A DNA stretch of 64,000 bases from Caenorhabditis remanei. Taxonomy: Eukaryota; Nematoda; Chromadorea; Rhabditida; Rhabditidae. Where the stretch lies: positions 17,730,587-17,794,586 of the forward strand of contig NC_071333.1 of the NCBI RefSeq assembly GCF_010183535.1, read 5' to 3'. Shown here piece after piece: positions 41,829 to 52,519 of this stretch. Each line of letters begins with the position of its first letter. The first letter of the stretch is position 1. Made by a program: the position numbers and the translations under genes. The notes under the pieces were generated by a model. The model had not been told where the DNA came from. It searched no databases and saw only the letters and a program-made list of their open reading frames with translations.

Positions 41829-44460
41829 AGAATTTTGTGAATAACTTGTGAATTATGAATAGCTAAAATGTGTATGCCAACAATTCCAACCAACCACCCC
41901 CCTAGTCTACTTCAACATCTTCTAGTTTTGCTTTGTATAATTTTTGAATTTTGGGTCTTTCTGAGGTCATTCAGATTTTAATTTCTAGACAAGCACGTTT
42001 CTCTACCATCACCACATCCTGAATATCACTTTTACCTCTGTCCGAAACTTTTTTTACTTTTTACGGCTTTCACTTTGTCAATTCTAGAAAATTCCCCTCC
42101 CACCACAATGCCTTGAATGTTTCCAGGTCTTAGCCAATGTTTCAGCTGAAGACTTTTTTCTATTTTGTTAAAAATTTTGTGCTCGCGCTTTTTGAAATAA
42201 ATTATTTGATGGATCCTTCTTTAAAAGATTCGTGAACCCATATCAGCTTTTTACATGACTTGTAACGGGCCGGAAATCAATACAACAATTTGAAAATTTT
42301 AATTTTTTCATTTTGTCAAAATATCGATAAAACCTAAACAACTACATGAAATTTTTGTCTATTTTTGATGGAAATATCAAAAAATTCGAAACAATTTGTG
42401 AAAAGATTGTGCACATTTATTGAATCCGGGCCGACCGGTCAATTTTTCATCGGCCCGAGCCGATATCATGCAAGTCAGCTTTATACCAAATTGCAGTCTG
42501 ATAACAGTTTATCATGGTACAGACCTTCAAAATTCAAACAATTGGTTTTGATTGAAACACAAAACCCATTAACTAAGGGATACTGTAGTTTGACAAAGGC
42601 GTCAAACCGTGTGACTAATTATCGTTGGATAGGAATGCTACACTACAACACAGTTCGGGTTGATCTACGTTTTGCAGAAAAATAATGCGGACGTGCTAAT
42701 TAACAGGGCCGCTGTTTTTTTGCTGCATTTTCGTTTTCTTGGGGTTGTTGTTTATACCCAAACACCGATATTTCTTCTGCCCCCGCGAACGATCTTTTCT
42801 CGATACGGTAGCGTTGCTATCAGCGAAAGGGATACGCCGCGCACATGACCATCTTACGTGTAGATTCGAAAGAAAACGGCAATGACGAGAAAAAAGAACA
42901 CTGATTGTTCTGACCCCTCCAAAGTACGCGATCTTTTATACGCATATGAGGAATAGTGAGGTACATACATAATATGGAGAGTACGGTCGGGGGAATACCC
43001 TTGGCGTCTTCGGTAGACTGATGGACACGTTGGATAGCGTGAAAATGATTGTCGACGTGACTTCTTATGATTTGGACGTCAAATTGACAGCTGTGAAAAA
43101 GGTGACGACTGGAAAACCGGTTTTCAGTGCGAGCGGATTGGATCCTTCTGGAAAATAAAAGTATAAGTACTTATTGGGTGTAAATAAAGGTGATGAGTCA
43201 TGAAAAAAGTAATTCAGGTGTAAATTTTGATGTTAGATTGTTGGTATAACAATTTTTCGACTGAATTTCACCAAATCTGAGATCCCAAATCGCAAATCCC
43301 AAATCCTAAATTGATGTCACAACACTATCTGATCCCCATCGTCACCATGACGCAATTTTAAACTCTTTCGAAAGAATCTTTCGAAAGACACCCCCACGGT
43401 ATTCCAGAAAAATCCAAAGTCAGTCAAAACAAGTTGTCGTTTGAAAAAAAAACTGAAATCAACATGTGTGACAAAAGTTTAAAAATTTCTCCGATCAAAG
43501 TTGCCTCCGGGAATCAGTCTGTCTAAATAAACACGTCATTTGCATTATGATCTACATTTTGATTTCTGAATAATCATCATTGAAAATATCATACGCTTTC
43601 TTTTTCGTTTTCATTTCAGCTGGTCTCTTTCGAGAACATTTGGTAGTTGAAGGTCATCCACGTCACAACACACCTTATCGAACCACGGTTTGGAACCGGA
43701 GGAACAAAAAAAGGAGAAAAAAAGAAAAGAGATACATTGCCAAATCCTTCTCTGATTTTAGATTTATGAGATATATCACGTTCAGTTTCAATGTTCCTTT
43801 CATCTTTTGGAGATTTTGTCTCTCATCAATCAATTGTTTCTTACATGGTGAATTCATGTGAAGAGAATAGAAAATAAGAGAAAAAGAAAAGAAAAAGAAA
43901 AAAAAGATAGGAAGTCCAAAGTGCGAATAGTTGACTGATAGAGAAACAGTATCAGACACAACAATTCTCGAAGGATCGGAATTCCAGGTGCATCATAGGC
44001 ATCAGAGGACATTGGGGGAATCCCCGCAAGGAACTCATGTGATAGATAGATAGAAAATTAAAGTGTTACAGAAAGATAATCAAAACAGGTTCTCACGATC
44101 ATCAGCATCAACGATTTCGGGAGACTTTCCGATCTAATATTCAATTCTTTAAAAGAGAGGGTTTCCCTTGCACCCAGTTTACACTCATCGCTTGTTACAG
44201 CGATTGTTTTCGTTGTTTTCGTTCAATTCTCGGTTTTTTGTTCCTTATCACCCCACGCTTCTGTATGTCATAATATCATCTGATTTTCATTACCGAAACG
44301 CAACATTCTACTCGATCATGTCAACCCTTGTACACGAGAGAGGGGAAAAAGAAAAAGGACGGGACGGTTGACCGGGAAAGCCCAATGTCGATGCGTTGAT
44401 TGACTCCGCCCACATCTCTTTTCTTTTTCTCTCTCACACACCCATCAAACCTTCTTCTTG
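41829..44460. other. Intergenic region with dispersed repeats
   Basis: About 2.6 kb. The FAF2-like polyadenylation signal AATAAA is at 42197-42202. A GC-rich patch with GGGCCGACCGG and CGGCCCGAGCC lies at about 42420-42470 and resembles patches at 1579 and 25217. A stop-free frame at 42973-43158 reads 61 codons with an internal ATG at 43021, but has no identifiable exon boundary. A run of AAATCCC-like units lies at about 43281-43313. Other open frames here (such as 43580-43861) are low-complexity and not supported. Confidence 0.5.
42197..42202 (+). promoter_or_regulatory. Polyadenylation signal of the FAF2-like gene
   Basis: AATAAA about 370 bp after the stop codon at 41828; the intervening DNA has no open frame of note and is presumably 3' UTR. 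Confidence 0.5.
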
Positions 44461-44883
44461 TATAAAAGGCAACACTGACCGCGACTATCCCTCATTGATT
44501 CCAAGGTAGTACCTTTCATTACCACTTGGAGTTTTCGCCAACCGCCCGCCTTCTTGCACCACCCCCCATCAATTTGTTTGTTGTGTTCTTGCGTTCGAGC
44601 TACTGTGCACCACCGCACTTTATGGATTTTTATCTGTTTTCCGGACTATGCTGATTTCCCAACAAAGCGACTTGTTTTCTAGACTGTCGTCTTCATCCCA
44701 AACCTACGGTTAGTTTCACTCATCTACATTATAATTCCAAACCCTATTCCCTGTTTGTTTTCAGAAATCACCCACTTCAAGCCAGCAATTCTGTCTTTCC
44801 CGGCCGATTGGATTAGCACCTCTGTTATTTGCTTCGGTCTCTGCGAGTTAAGCATCCGTGTCGCTACTGCAGCTCCGTTCTAA
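44461..44883 (+). promoter_or_regulatory. TATA-type promoter and 5' leader with a spliced 59-codon upstream ORF
   Basis: TATAAAAGG at 44461-44469 is a strong core-promoter element. A leader exon (about 44490-44708) and a second exon (44765-44884) follow. ATG at 44648 opens a frame that crosses the intron cleanly and ends at TAA 44881-44883, one base before the GTGAGG donor. It would give a 59-residue peptide, the second half moderately hydrophobic. All three frames of the second exon contain stops before the donor, so the main protein must start in the next exon. Whether the peptide is made or only regulates translation is open. Confidence 0.55.
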
Positions 44884-44931
44884 AGTGAGGATAATGAAAA
44901 TTATTGCAAAAATTAACTGTGATGTTTCCAG

Positions 44932-45360
44932 ATGTCGTCCTTCCCTATGATGAGTACTGTCCATCATTGCCGCAATCAACGCAAATCTGTTGAAAAAGTT
45001 CGAGTGAGTTTGAAATCATCTTTCCCCCTCTTGTGATAATTCAAATCAATAATGTGTCTCATTCCAGGTGGATGACATCGTTGAAGAACTCAGAACTCCT
45101 CCCCGTCTGATAATTCCGGAGAGAGCAATGGCTGTACAAGCTCAATCATCTTCACCCGTCAGCACACCGGTGAGCACGCCAGTGAACTCACCGGTTGCCA
45201 ACATAGCTGTAGTTACGCTTAAACCACTTTGCAAACCCATCATTGGTAATAAAATGTGATCATATTCAATCGATATCATCATGTGATTTGGTTTTCAGGT
45301 GTATTCCGCAAAGAAAGTTTCATGTCGAACGTCCCGTTCATCTTCCCACATCAAAATTGA
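44932..45360 (+). CDS. Small protein with a Ser/Thr-Pro-rich middle, unknown function
   Basis: A 103-residue protein from three exons (44932-45003, 45068-45245, 45299-45360) with good splice sites and continuous frame. It is basic at the N-terminus, has an Asp-Asp-Ile-Val-Glu-Glu-Leu-Arg segment near residue 27, then a repeated Pro-Val-Ser-Thr pattern (about residues 51-65), and a hydrophobic C-terminus ending near Phe-Ile-Phe-Pro-His. There is no signal peptide. I do not recognise the family. The start is placed at 44932 because upstream exons are closed in every frame. A polyadenylation signal AATAAA is at 45534-45539. Repeated Ser/Thr-Pro sites could be kinase targets, an inference only. 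Confidence 0.65.
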
Positions 45361-45804
45361 GTTTTGGTTTCGTTGGGTGTGAAATGGAATAATGTTCATC
45401 GCGTAGATTTCCACAAAATGTTACTCTGTTAGTTTTGCTTCGCTGATTTTATATAATCCTGCTTCGAGTTATTCTTGTCCCATTTATTTTCTTTTCCATG
45501 TATTCCGAGGATGTTATTCAACCAATAAAGTTTTTGAAAAATGTATGTCTTTGAAGTCAAAAACCAAAAACATGTGTTTTGCTATTTACCGTTGCAAAGT
45601 CCCTGAGAGAAAACATTTAGAAAAAAGAAATCCGAGCGGAAATACAATTCAACCGACTGGAAAATTTGAAAACTAATATTTTCAAACTTTCAAACTCCGT
45701 GGTTCCCGACTTTCCCTCTTTTCGTTTTTTTCCGACGCCTTTTCAATATTGCCCCCCCCCCTCCCCCAGCTACCACGTCGTTCTATTTCAAATCATGAAC
45801 AACT
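45361..45804. other. Intergenic region ahead of the CFAP57-like gene
   Basis: 444 bp with the polyadenylation signal of the preceding gene at 45534-45539, a C-rich run at about 45752-45767, and a five-codon upstream ATG frame (45795) just before the next start. Nothing else is seen. Confidence 0.5.
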
Positions 45805-48800
45805 ATGAGTAACATTACCGCATCCCGATCGGAGTCTAGTTTCGTAAGTGCTGCGAAGAAGGTGTCGGCAAGTACAGCAAACAGCAAATCATCAACGATA
45901 CAAATCAAGAAAGATACGAATCGCAATAAAAAAGTGATGCAATCCTCATATACTTGGTCGTTTAATTTTTATCATTGACAGGTATCAGCTATACAGCCCA
46001 GGGAAAATAGTGAGGATAGTGATAAGGACGAGGTGAAAGACTTTTTGAAAACGGAGCTAGCCGCGAAGCTGAGAGTTTTCGACCCAACTTGGTTCAAAGT
46101 TAGAAGACCAGCTCTGACTATTATTTTGAACTTTATCTTTTTTATAGCAAACCGCTCAAAAAACTCCAGAAGTGTTCATCGACTCTAAACAGTATGACCA
46201 ATTCGCTCGTGCCAAATGAGATTTCATCTATCTCTGGATATGCGCGTGCCGCCTTTGCATCTGGTAAAACTATACTAATCTTGGAGAACGGAGACGTCAA
46301 GCATGTGAATCTAGCTGAAGAGCAACCCAAACTAATTTCCATGAACCTCGTTGGGAGGGTCACTGCAATATCGGTGTCAAATGATTTCTCTATTTTTGCT
46401 GTGGCTGTTGAAGAAGAAAATGTTGCAAAAGTGATGGTGTTCTCTTTAGAATTAGCCATTGGAGAAGAGAAGGCAGTCTATGGGACGCAATACCTTTCCA
46501 CTGAAATGTGTATATCTCAGGCTGCAGAGGTATGATGACAGAAAGTGATAAAATGTTGAAATTGAAATCAGAAAAACAGTTCACATGAAAACAACGTGAA
46601 TTGAAAACAGCCTATTTCTGAATCCACCGTACTCTTTAACACTATCTAACAATCACATTTTATTTCAGATAATCGCCTGTTTATCAGTATTGGAAGAACG
46701 AGTTCACTTGCAAACTTTCGATGTGAAGGACGGTATCAATAACTGTACCGGAAACATTATTGCAGAAAAAGTGCCAAAAAATTGGCAAATAACTTTCTGC
46801 CCGGCAGATGAAGGGGTCTTATGTGCACTTGGTGGAGGGACTGCTTATTTATTGAGGGCGAGTGGTGGTCATATTGAAAATTTTTCCACGATACTGCTAC
46901 CTGGTGTGATTTGTCATGACTGGGCGAATGATGTTAATATTATGTTCGGTAATAAAACGGGATTCCTGCACATTTATCGAGAAACTATTCCGCTGGATGT
47001 GGTGGACATCAGAAAGTTATCTGAGGAGTGAGTTGTTTTTTGGCTTATGTTTTTTTTAATGTCACAATTATTGACACAATTACAGTATACTCAACAATTC
47101 GGTGAACCTCGAGATAATATCCATTCGCAGTACGACACGCCGACTTGCTTGTCAAACAGGTTCCGGAATTATTTTGATATTCGATTCAACTGCAGAAATT
47201 GGACCAGTATGGAGCTCGTGTAGAGCATTTATTGTGAGCTAACTCGGCAGATCGTTAATACACAATTAAACCTTTTTCAGGTATCGGATTTTGTACTGAA
47301 AGGTTATCACTCTCTATCTTTCGACTTCGCCGATGAGAATTTGCTTTATGATAGTGGCAACGCCCTGCAAACGATCTCGATACAATTTTTGTCAAAGTTG
47401 AATTCATTCAACGGTGACGTAGTTACAGTAAGACACTGTAACAAGATTATCGGAGTGAGAGCAACTGAATCGACAATAGTTACTTTGGATGACACAGGGC
47501 TCTTCGCAGTTTTTTCCAAGTTTACCAAGTGAGTAGTCGCGACCAGTTCTTGCATGAATGCACATTAATCTTGCTCACATGTCTCTCTTCTGAATGTATA
47601 TATAAGAAAAAATATTTTCAGCCGTGTACTATGTTCCAGTCGAGTCCCAGATGCATTCTTTTTCACCGTCCTCTCCACCTCTCACAAATTAGTGGTGGTT
47701 ACTAAAAGACATGTCGAAAGTTATACTGTCATGTTAGACGGTCTCAAGGCAGCCGAGTCGATTTTTGAGAAGGAATTGATAATGGTATGTGACACAATCA
47801 ATAAATCATCACAGTTCGATCAATCGTTTTTCTCTTTTTGCGGGCCGCTGTCGATTCATATGACATGTCAACTTTGGCAATATTATATGAGACCGGATTC
47901 ATTGTTTTTCGCACTGAAGACCGATCTATTTTAATGACAGAACAAATAACAGGTCGAAAGGTTTTGAAACTGAAGGTTATACTGTCTAGATGAAATGAGT
48001 ACTTTTTGAGGACACCAAACAAATGCTATTTTCGAGAGATAACAAGTTTTTGATGTTTCTGACAAAGAGTGATAATGTATTTTGCGTGGATCTGTCGAGT
48101 CGGAAAATTCTCTGGAGCACTGACTACAAACTACACTTTTTCCAATCCATGGGATATTCAAATGCGACACTCCTACTTCTCAACCAGAAATTTATAGTTT
48201 CACGAATAAAACATGGAAAGGTAGAGTAGAAAGTTGCACAAATGATTTTTGAAACAGACACACTTTTATAACTTGCAGGATCTGTCCAATGTCAACATGC
48301 ACGCTTCAGACATCGGGTTTTCTATCACTTCCGAATTGATTGAAGGTTATTTTTTTTATTTTTCTTATTTTTCTGTCTGAAAAGAATTTAAAAACAATAA
48401 AATGACAAAGGACTAAAAAATTAGAAATTTCAGGCAATAACAATTACGTCTTTCTTACTGCAGACTGTGGAGAACTTTTGTGTTCTCCGGCCAATGCGTT
48501 GGATGAACCGTATGTGGTGAAGAGTAAAATAAAGAGAATACGGATAACAACAGTAAGAAATTAAATAAATAACGTGAGACATTCAAAATATTCGAAATAT
48601 TTTTCCTGTAGATCCGAGCGTCTGATGACGAACTGTTGGTTGGTTATGAGAATGGGAGTGTTGGAATTCTAAAGCTTGCTGAAAAAGTCCCGGAGGATGA
48701 TGGTGATATAATACTGTGCAATTTCAATGGTGTAATCAACTTGGTATTTTTCGTACGAATCAATGATCCAATATTGATAATGTACTCGTTCAGAAATCAC

Positions 48801-50422
48801 TGCTGAGAGATATTAATGCGGAAAGAAATTTAATCAAAGAGACAACTGAGAAATTTCTCGATCTTTTCACAACAAGAACCAAAAATGAACTACAACAAAT
48901 CAAGACGGAATTCGATGAAACTATGAGAAACTATAAGGAGAGAGTAAAAGTGAGACAGGGGGGAACACTGACAACTGTCTGTGTGTGTGTGTGTTTCAGA
49001 CATTTGAGAGAGACTTCAACGAATCGGAGACCATCAAACAGAAGACGATATCAAACTTGAAGGGGTTGTACGAGGACGAGAGTACTCATCAGAAGAGAAA
49101 ATACGAGACGATGATTGAAGATCAAATAAGAAAGTCTTTCCGACAGCTGGAGGAGAAACAGAATGAAGTGGGTCTCAACCTTTCACTTTTTATATTTTTG
49201 GTATTATAGATAAAAGCTATAAAAGAAGAAGCTGAACGTAAGCATAGAGACATGATTGGCTCCTTCCATGTAACCGAAAAACAGTTGTCTAATCAGGCTG
49301 AAACTCATCTTCTGGAAATTGAGAATGTAAGATTTTTAGCTACAGTACCGCTCAAAAGGTTATCCATTTTTGTATGAACATTCTTTTACAAGTTACAGGT
49401 AATCAAAGCCAATTCTTCCAGAAACCGACTAATTTTAGGGCAAATCAGCGAAGTTCTGGAGTTTTTTACTTTGACAATCTGTTCCTTTCAATGTAGTGTC
49501 TCTACCAAAAAATGGTCACCTAAAAAACTGATGTTTTATTTTTGCTCTGTTCAGCTCATACAAAATTGAGTTTATCGGACAAGCTTGTGAGACCGAAATA
49601 CACTGTAAAAGTTGGTCATTTTCTAATGAAAACATCCAAAGTTGATAACCTTTTGATTGGTACTGTATGTTCACATCTATATAATAATATATTGCAGTTG
49701 AGGAAAACCATCAAAGAATTGAAACTCGAAATACTCAAAAAACATGAAGAACTGTCGCAACTAAGAGAAGAAAAAGAGCAGAACACGCAAAAACTGAAAG
49801 AAAATCACAGAGAAGACGCCGAACTACTCGAAGCTGAAATTTGGGCGCTTAAAGCTACGGTACCTAACAATATTAATTAAACGATTATATAAGTTGTTAA
49901 AATATTTTCAGTGTGTCCAACTCAATGAGCAACGTGATCATATTGGTGATGAGAATATAAAAATTAATGGAATGCTGAGAATAGCCAAGCAACAGATTGA
50001 GCACATGAGAGATGAGAACCAAAGACAAGAGGCTGAGATAAGAAATGTGATAATTACCTATAACTAATTTTCAAACATAATGACTTTATGACTTCAGCTT
50101 CGCGAAATTATACAAAAACTGCACAGCAATGAAAATGAAATAACAAGAACCTATACGAAAGTGAAAAAGAATTTTAGCATCCAAACCAAACAATATGAGG
50201 AAGTTCTTCAACAGGTAAACAAGCTTTTTTGTTTCGTCAGCGCCAATAATTGTTTATTTTCAGAATCATCGCTGGAAACGACGGATGCAAGATCTGGAGG
50301 CAAGAATCGAGCAATTGGCAGGATGTGTGTATGACCCAAGGAGGCTGGAGCATTCCGTTTTGAATTTACTCGCCAAGTCACAGAATATTGATTTAGACAA
50401 AAGATACAAAGCTCCACTATAA
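45805..50422 (+). CDS. WD40 plus coiled-coil protein resembling CFAP57/WDR65
   Basis: A protein of about 1071 residues. Exons: 45805-45933, 45982-46098, 46170-46529, 46669-47027, 47086-47233, 47281-47528, 47622-47788, 47815-47960, 48011-48220, 48279-48345, 48434-48552, 48612-48743, 48794-48949, 49000-49167, 49210-49326, 49698-49859, 49912-50046, 50098-50214, 50264-50422. A Ser/Lys-rich N-terminus is followed by about 650 residues of beta-strand-rich sequence with degenerate WD-type repeats (for example ending Lys-Ile-Leu-Trp), and then by about 330 residues of coiled coil. This order and the C-terminal Tyr-Asp-Pro-Arg-Arg-Leu-Glu-His-Ser-Val element resemble CFAP57, an axonemal protein of motile cilia. 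The similarity is architectural and modest. The exon end at 47960 or 47975 is uncertain; both keep the frame. Intron 15 holds a MITE. Polyadenylation signal at 50432. Confidence 0.72.
49341..49667. mobile_element. Tc1/mariner-type MITE in an intron of the CFAP57-like gene
   Basis: A 327-bp element bounded by inverted ends: TACAGTACCGCTCAAAAGG at the left and CCTTTTGATTGGTACTGTA at the right, with TA at each outer edge. The ends resemble Tc1-family termini (CAGT at the tip, an AAAAGG/ATATC-like block inside). There is no transposase frame, so it is non-autonomous. Confidence 0.78.
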
Positions 50423-50691
50423 TATGTTTTAAATAAAGTGTCACCTTTCATTTCTGAGAATTAAACAACTATTTTTTGTTCTTCTTACTACATGCTGATG
50501 ATTCAAATAACAACATGACGAAATAAAGTTTTTATAAGTGAATTGAAGTACTATTCCCTTTCTTCCTACGTTCATGCCATAGACAGTTTCAAGTTTTTAT
50601 GTTTGCTTTTTTTCTTCCGGAAAAAAAGAAGAAAAGATCTCTAAGCGTTTTCCTTTCATCCTTCTTTTCCATTATTCGTCTTACAGTTCTA
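50423..50691. promoter_or_regulatory. Short gap between the CFAP57-like and second MAM-like genes
   Basis: Only 269 bp separate the two genes on the same strand. AATAAA signals occur at 50432-50437 and 50523. An acceptor TTACAG ends at 50686, five bases before the downstream ATG. This spacing fits a Caenorhabditis operon whose downstream mRNA is trans-spliced, but a separate promoter cannot be excluded. Confidence 0.45.
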
Positions 50692-52519
50692 ATGATCTTC
50701 TTTATACTTGTGTTATTTTCGAAAAGTTATTCGGTTTTTAGTAAGTTACTCTTCAATGGATAACTAGGTAATTGAATATTGTTTCAGGTCAGTGCCCGAC
50801 CAGCCAATTGATAGACGCTGCATATTTCAGCAATGAAATCCCAAGGCTTAGAAGTGAGAGTCTCTGAGTTCTACTTAATAAAAATATGATTTCAGAAATG
50901 CTCGGAGGTCATACAGATGTAGATATTATCTTTCCTATGTTCAAAGAAGGCTCCCCACTTGGGAATGTAGTAATTCAATGTACCTGTGACTTGGAGTGCC
51001 ATGATTTTGATTCGTTTTTTACTAGAGCATGCAGGTAATAATTATAGTGGTAGTTAGTTATCCCTTTAAAAAATGTGTGAAAATTTCAGATGGCACAATG
51101 AGAAAAATGGGTGTTACGGTACGGGGGATGAGTTGGATTTCATCAGAATGCGTGGAGCATGGGGACATGCCGGAGAGAGTGTGTTCATGACTAGTGATAA
51201 ACCGGGTAACTAGTTCTGACAGTATTCTTTCATAATAACAAAAATTCAGATGGATTTTTCCTACTTGTCGGTGTGCAGAAGAAACTGCCAGAAATGTATT
51301 CTGCAATGTTGGTTAGTGACCCGATACAATGTCAGCAAGGAGATGGAATTGTTCGCTTCCGACATTGGACCTCTCCAGGTGTCAAAATTAGAGTTTGTAC
51401 ACGGTAAGCATGTTATTATGAAATAAGATCTCATACTGAAACTTTTTTTCAGACCACCTTCCATGAGACGTCGTTATTCATGGTGCAGTGAGAGTGTGAA
51501 ACGAAAACCTGGGAAATCGGCGGTAGTAGTTATCCCTGGGAGTATTCTCACCATGTTTGAGGTTTAGTTAAAAAATAAATGTGAATAATGTTTTGTGGTT
51601 TACAGATAGTTATAGAAGCGTATGGGTTCACTCTTGACGCATTCGGTGTGCAAGGTGGAGCAGCCGCCATTGATGATATCTCGTATAACACAACGGCTAT
51701 TTACCAATGCGAAATGAGTTAGTTTTTGCTATTCTTAACGGAGAATATCTTTTTTTTAGTTCCCCATATTCCTAAACTGAGAAATGTCACAAAATCAGTT
51801 TGCAACTCTATGAAGTGTGACTTTGATTCCGGTGACTGTTTGAAAAAATTGAGCAAAAAATGGGAAGTGACAGATGAGGCGGTTGGACCAAGACCAACTG
51901 GAATTTCGAAGCCACTGGGTTAGTCCCTTCAATTTTTTTTTCGCTGATTTAATTGTTGCAGAAGGAGATTTCGGCTATGTTCAAGGTCCTGGAGACGCAA
52001 CGCTGTCTCTAGGAAAACTTTTGATACCACGAACATATGGCTTACAGTTTTGTTATTTTTCGGAGTCTATTGGCACGGATTTTGAGGTTGCTTTGAGACC
52101 AGAAGAATCGAATGAGAAATTAGTGTGAGTTTCTTTTAATCTTGAAACAGGTATATTTTACATTCCCATTTGAATGTTTAGTTTAAAGGTTTATCTGTTG
52201 AATCTTGATGTTCTGCAGATAAAATCTCAAAAGTTTACAGTTCCCCCATTCAAATAAAAAAGTGAAACTTCAGATTGTACAACGTCACTTCGGTTGACCG
52301 ATTTTCTCAAGAATGGCAATGCAAACGAGTTTTCCTGTCCGTCAATGGAACCGTGAGTAATATAAGGCAGCTTGCCCTTTAAACTGATTTCACTTCAATT
52401 TCCTCTTTTTCCAGATTGACTTCTCCGTGAGAAACCTTCGTAATAAGTTTTCGTTTTTTGGACTCGACCAGATTGACTTATTTGATCCTATGACCAGCAT
52501 GTCGGCTTGCGATTTCTAA
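50692..52519 (+). CDS. Secreted MAM-like protein, paralogue of the gene at 19650
   Basis: A 416-residue protein. Exons: 50692-50740, 50788-50853, 50896-51034, 51090-51205, 51250-51403, 51453-51561, 51606-51717, 51760-51918, 51962-52124, 52274-52352, 52415-52519. A signal peptide (about 1-16) is followed by a first domain of about 225 residues with conserved cysteines and aspartates, and a second domain that starts at Val-Cys-Asn-Ser-Met-Lys-Cys-Asp-Phe near residue 254, the same opening as the second domain of the gene at 19650 (Val-Cys-Asn-Ala-Thr-Lys-Cys-Asp-Phe). It lacks that protein's Gly-rich linker. No membrane segment follows, so it is probably secreted. It may be the downstream member of an operon with the CFAP57-like gene. 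Function is unknown. Polyadenylation signal AATAAA is at 52566-52571. Confidence 0.8.

Noticed and set aside
43580..43861. 93-codon frame with a possible signal peptide
   Set aside because: The N-terminus is hydrophobic, but the rest is Lys/Arg-rich low complexity with no splice continuation.
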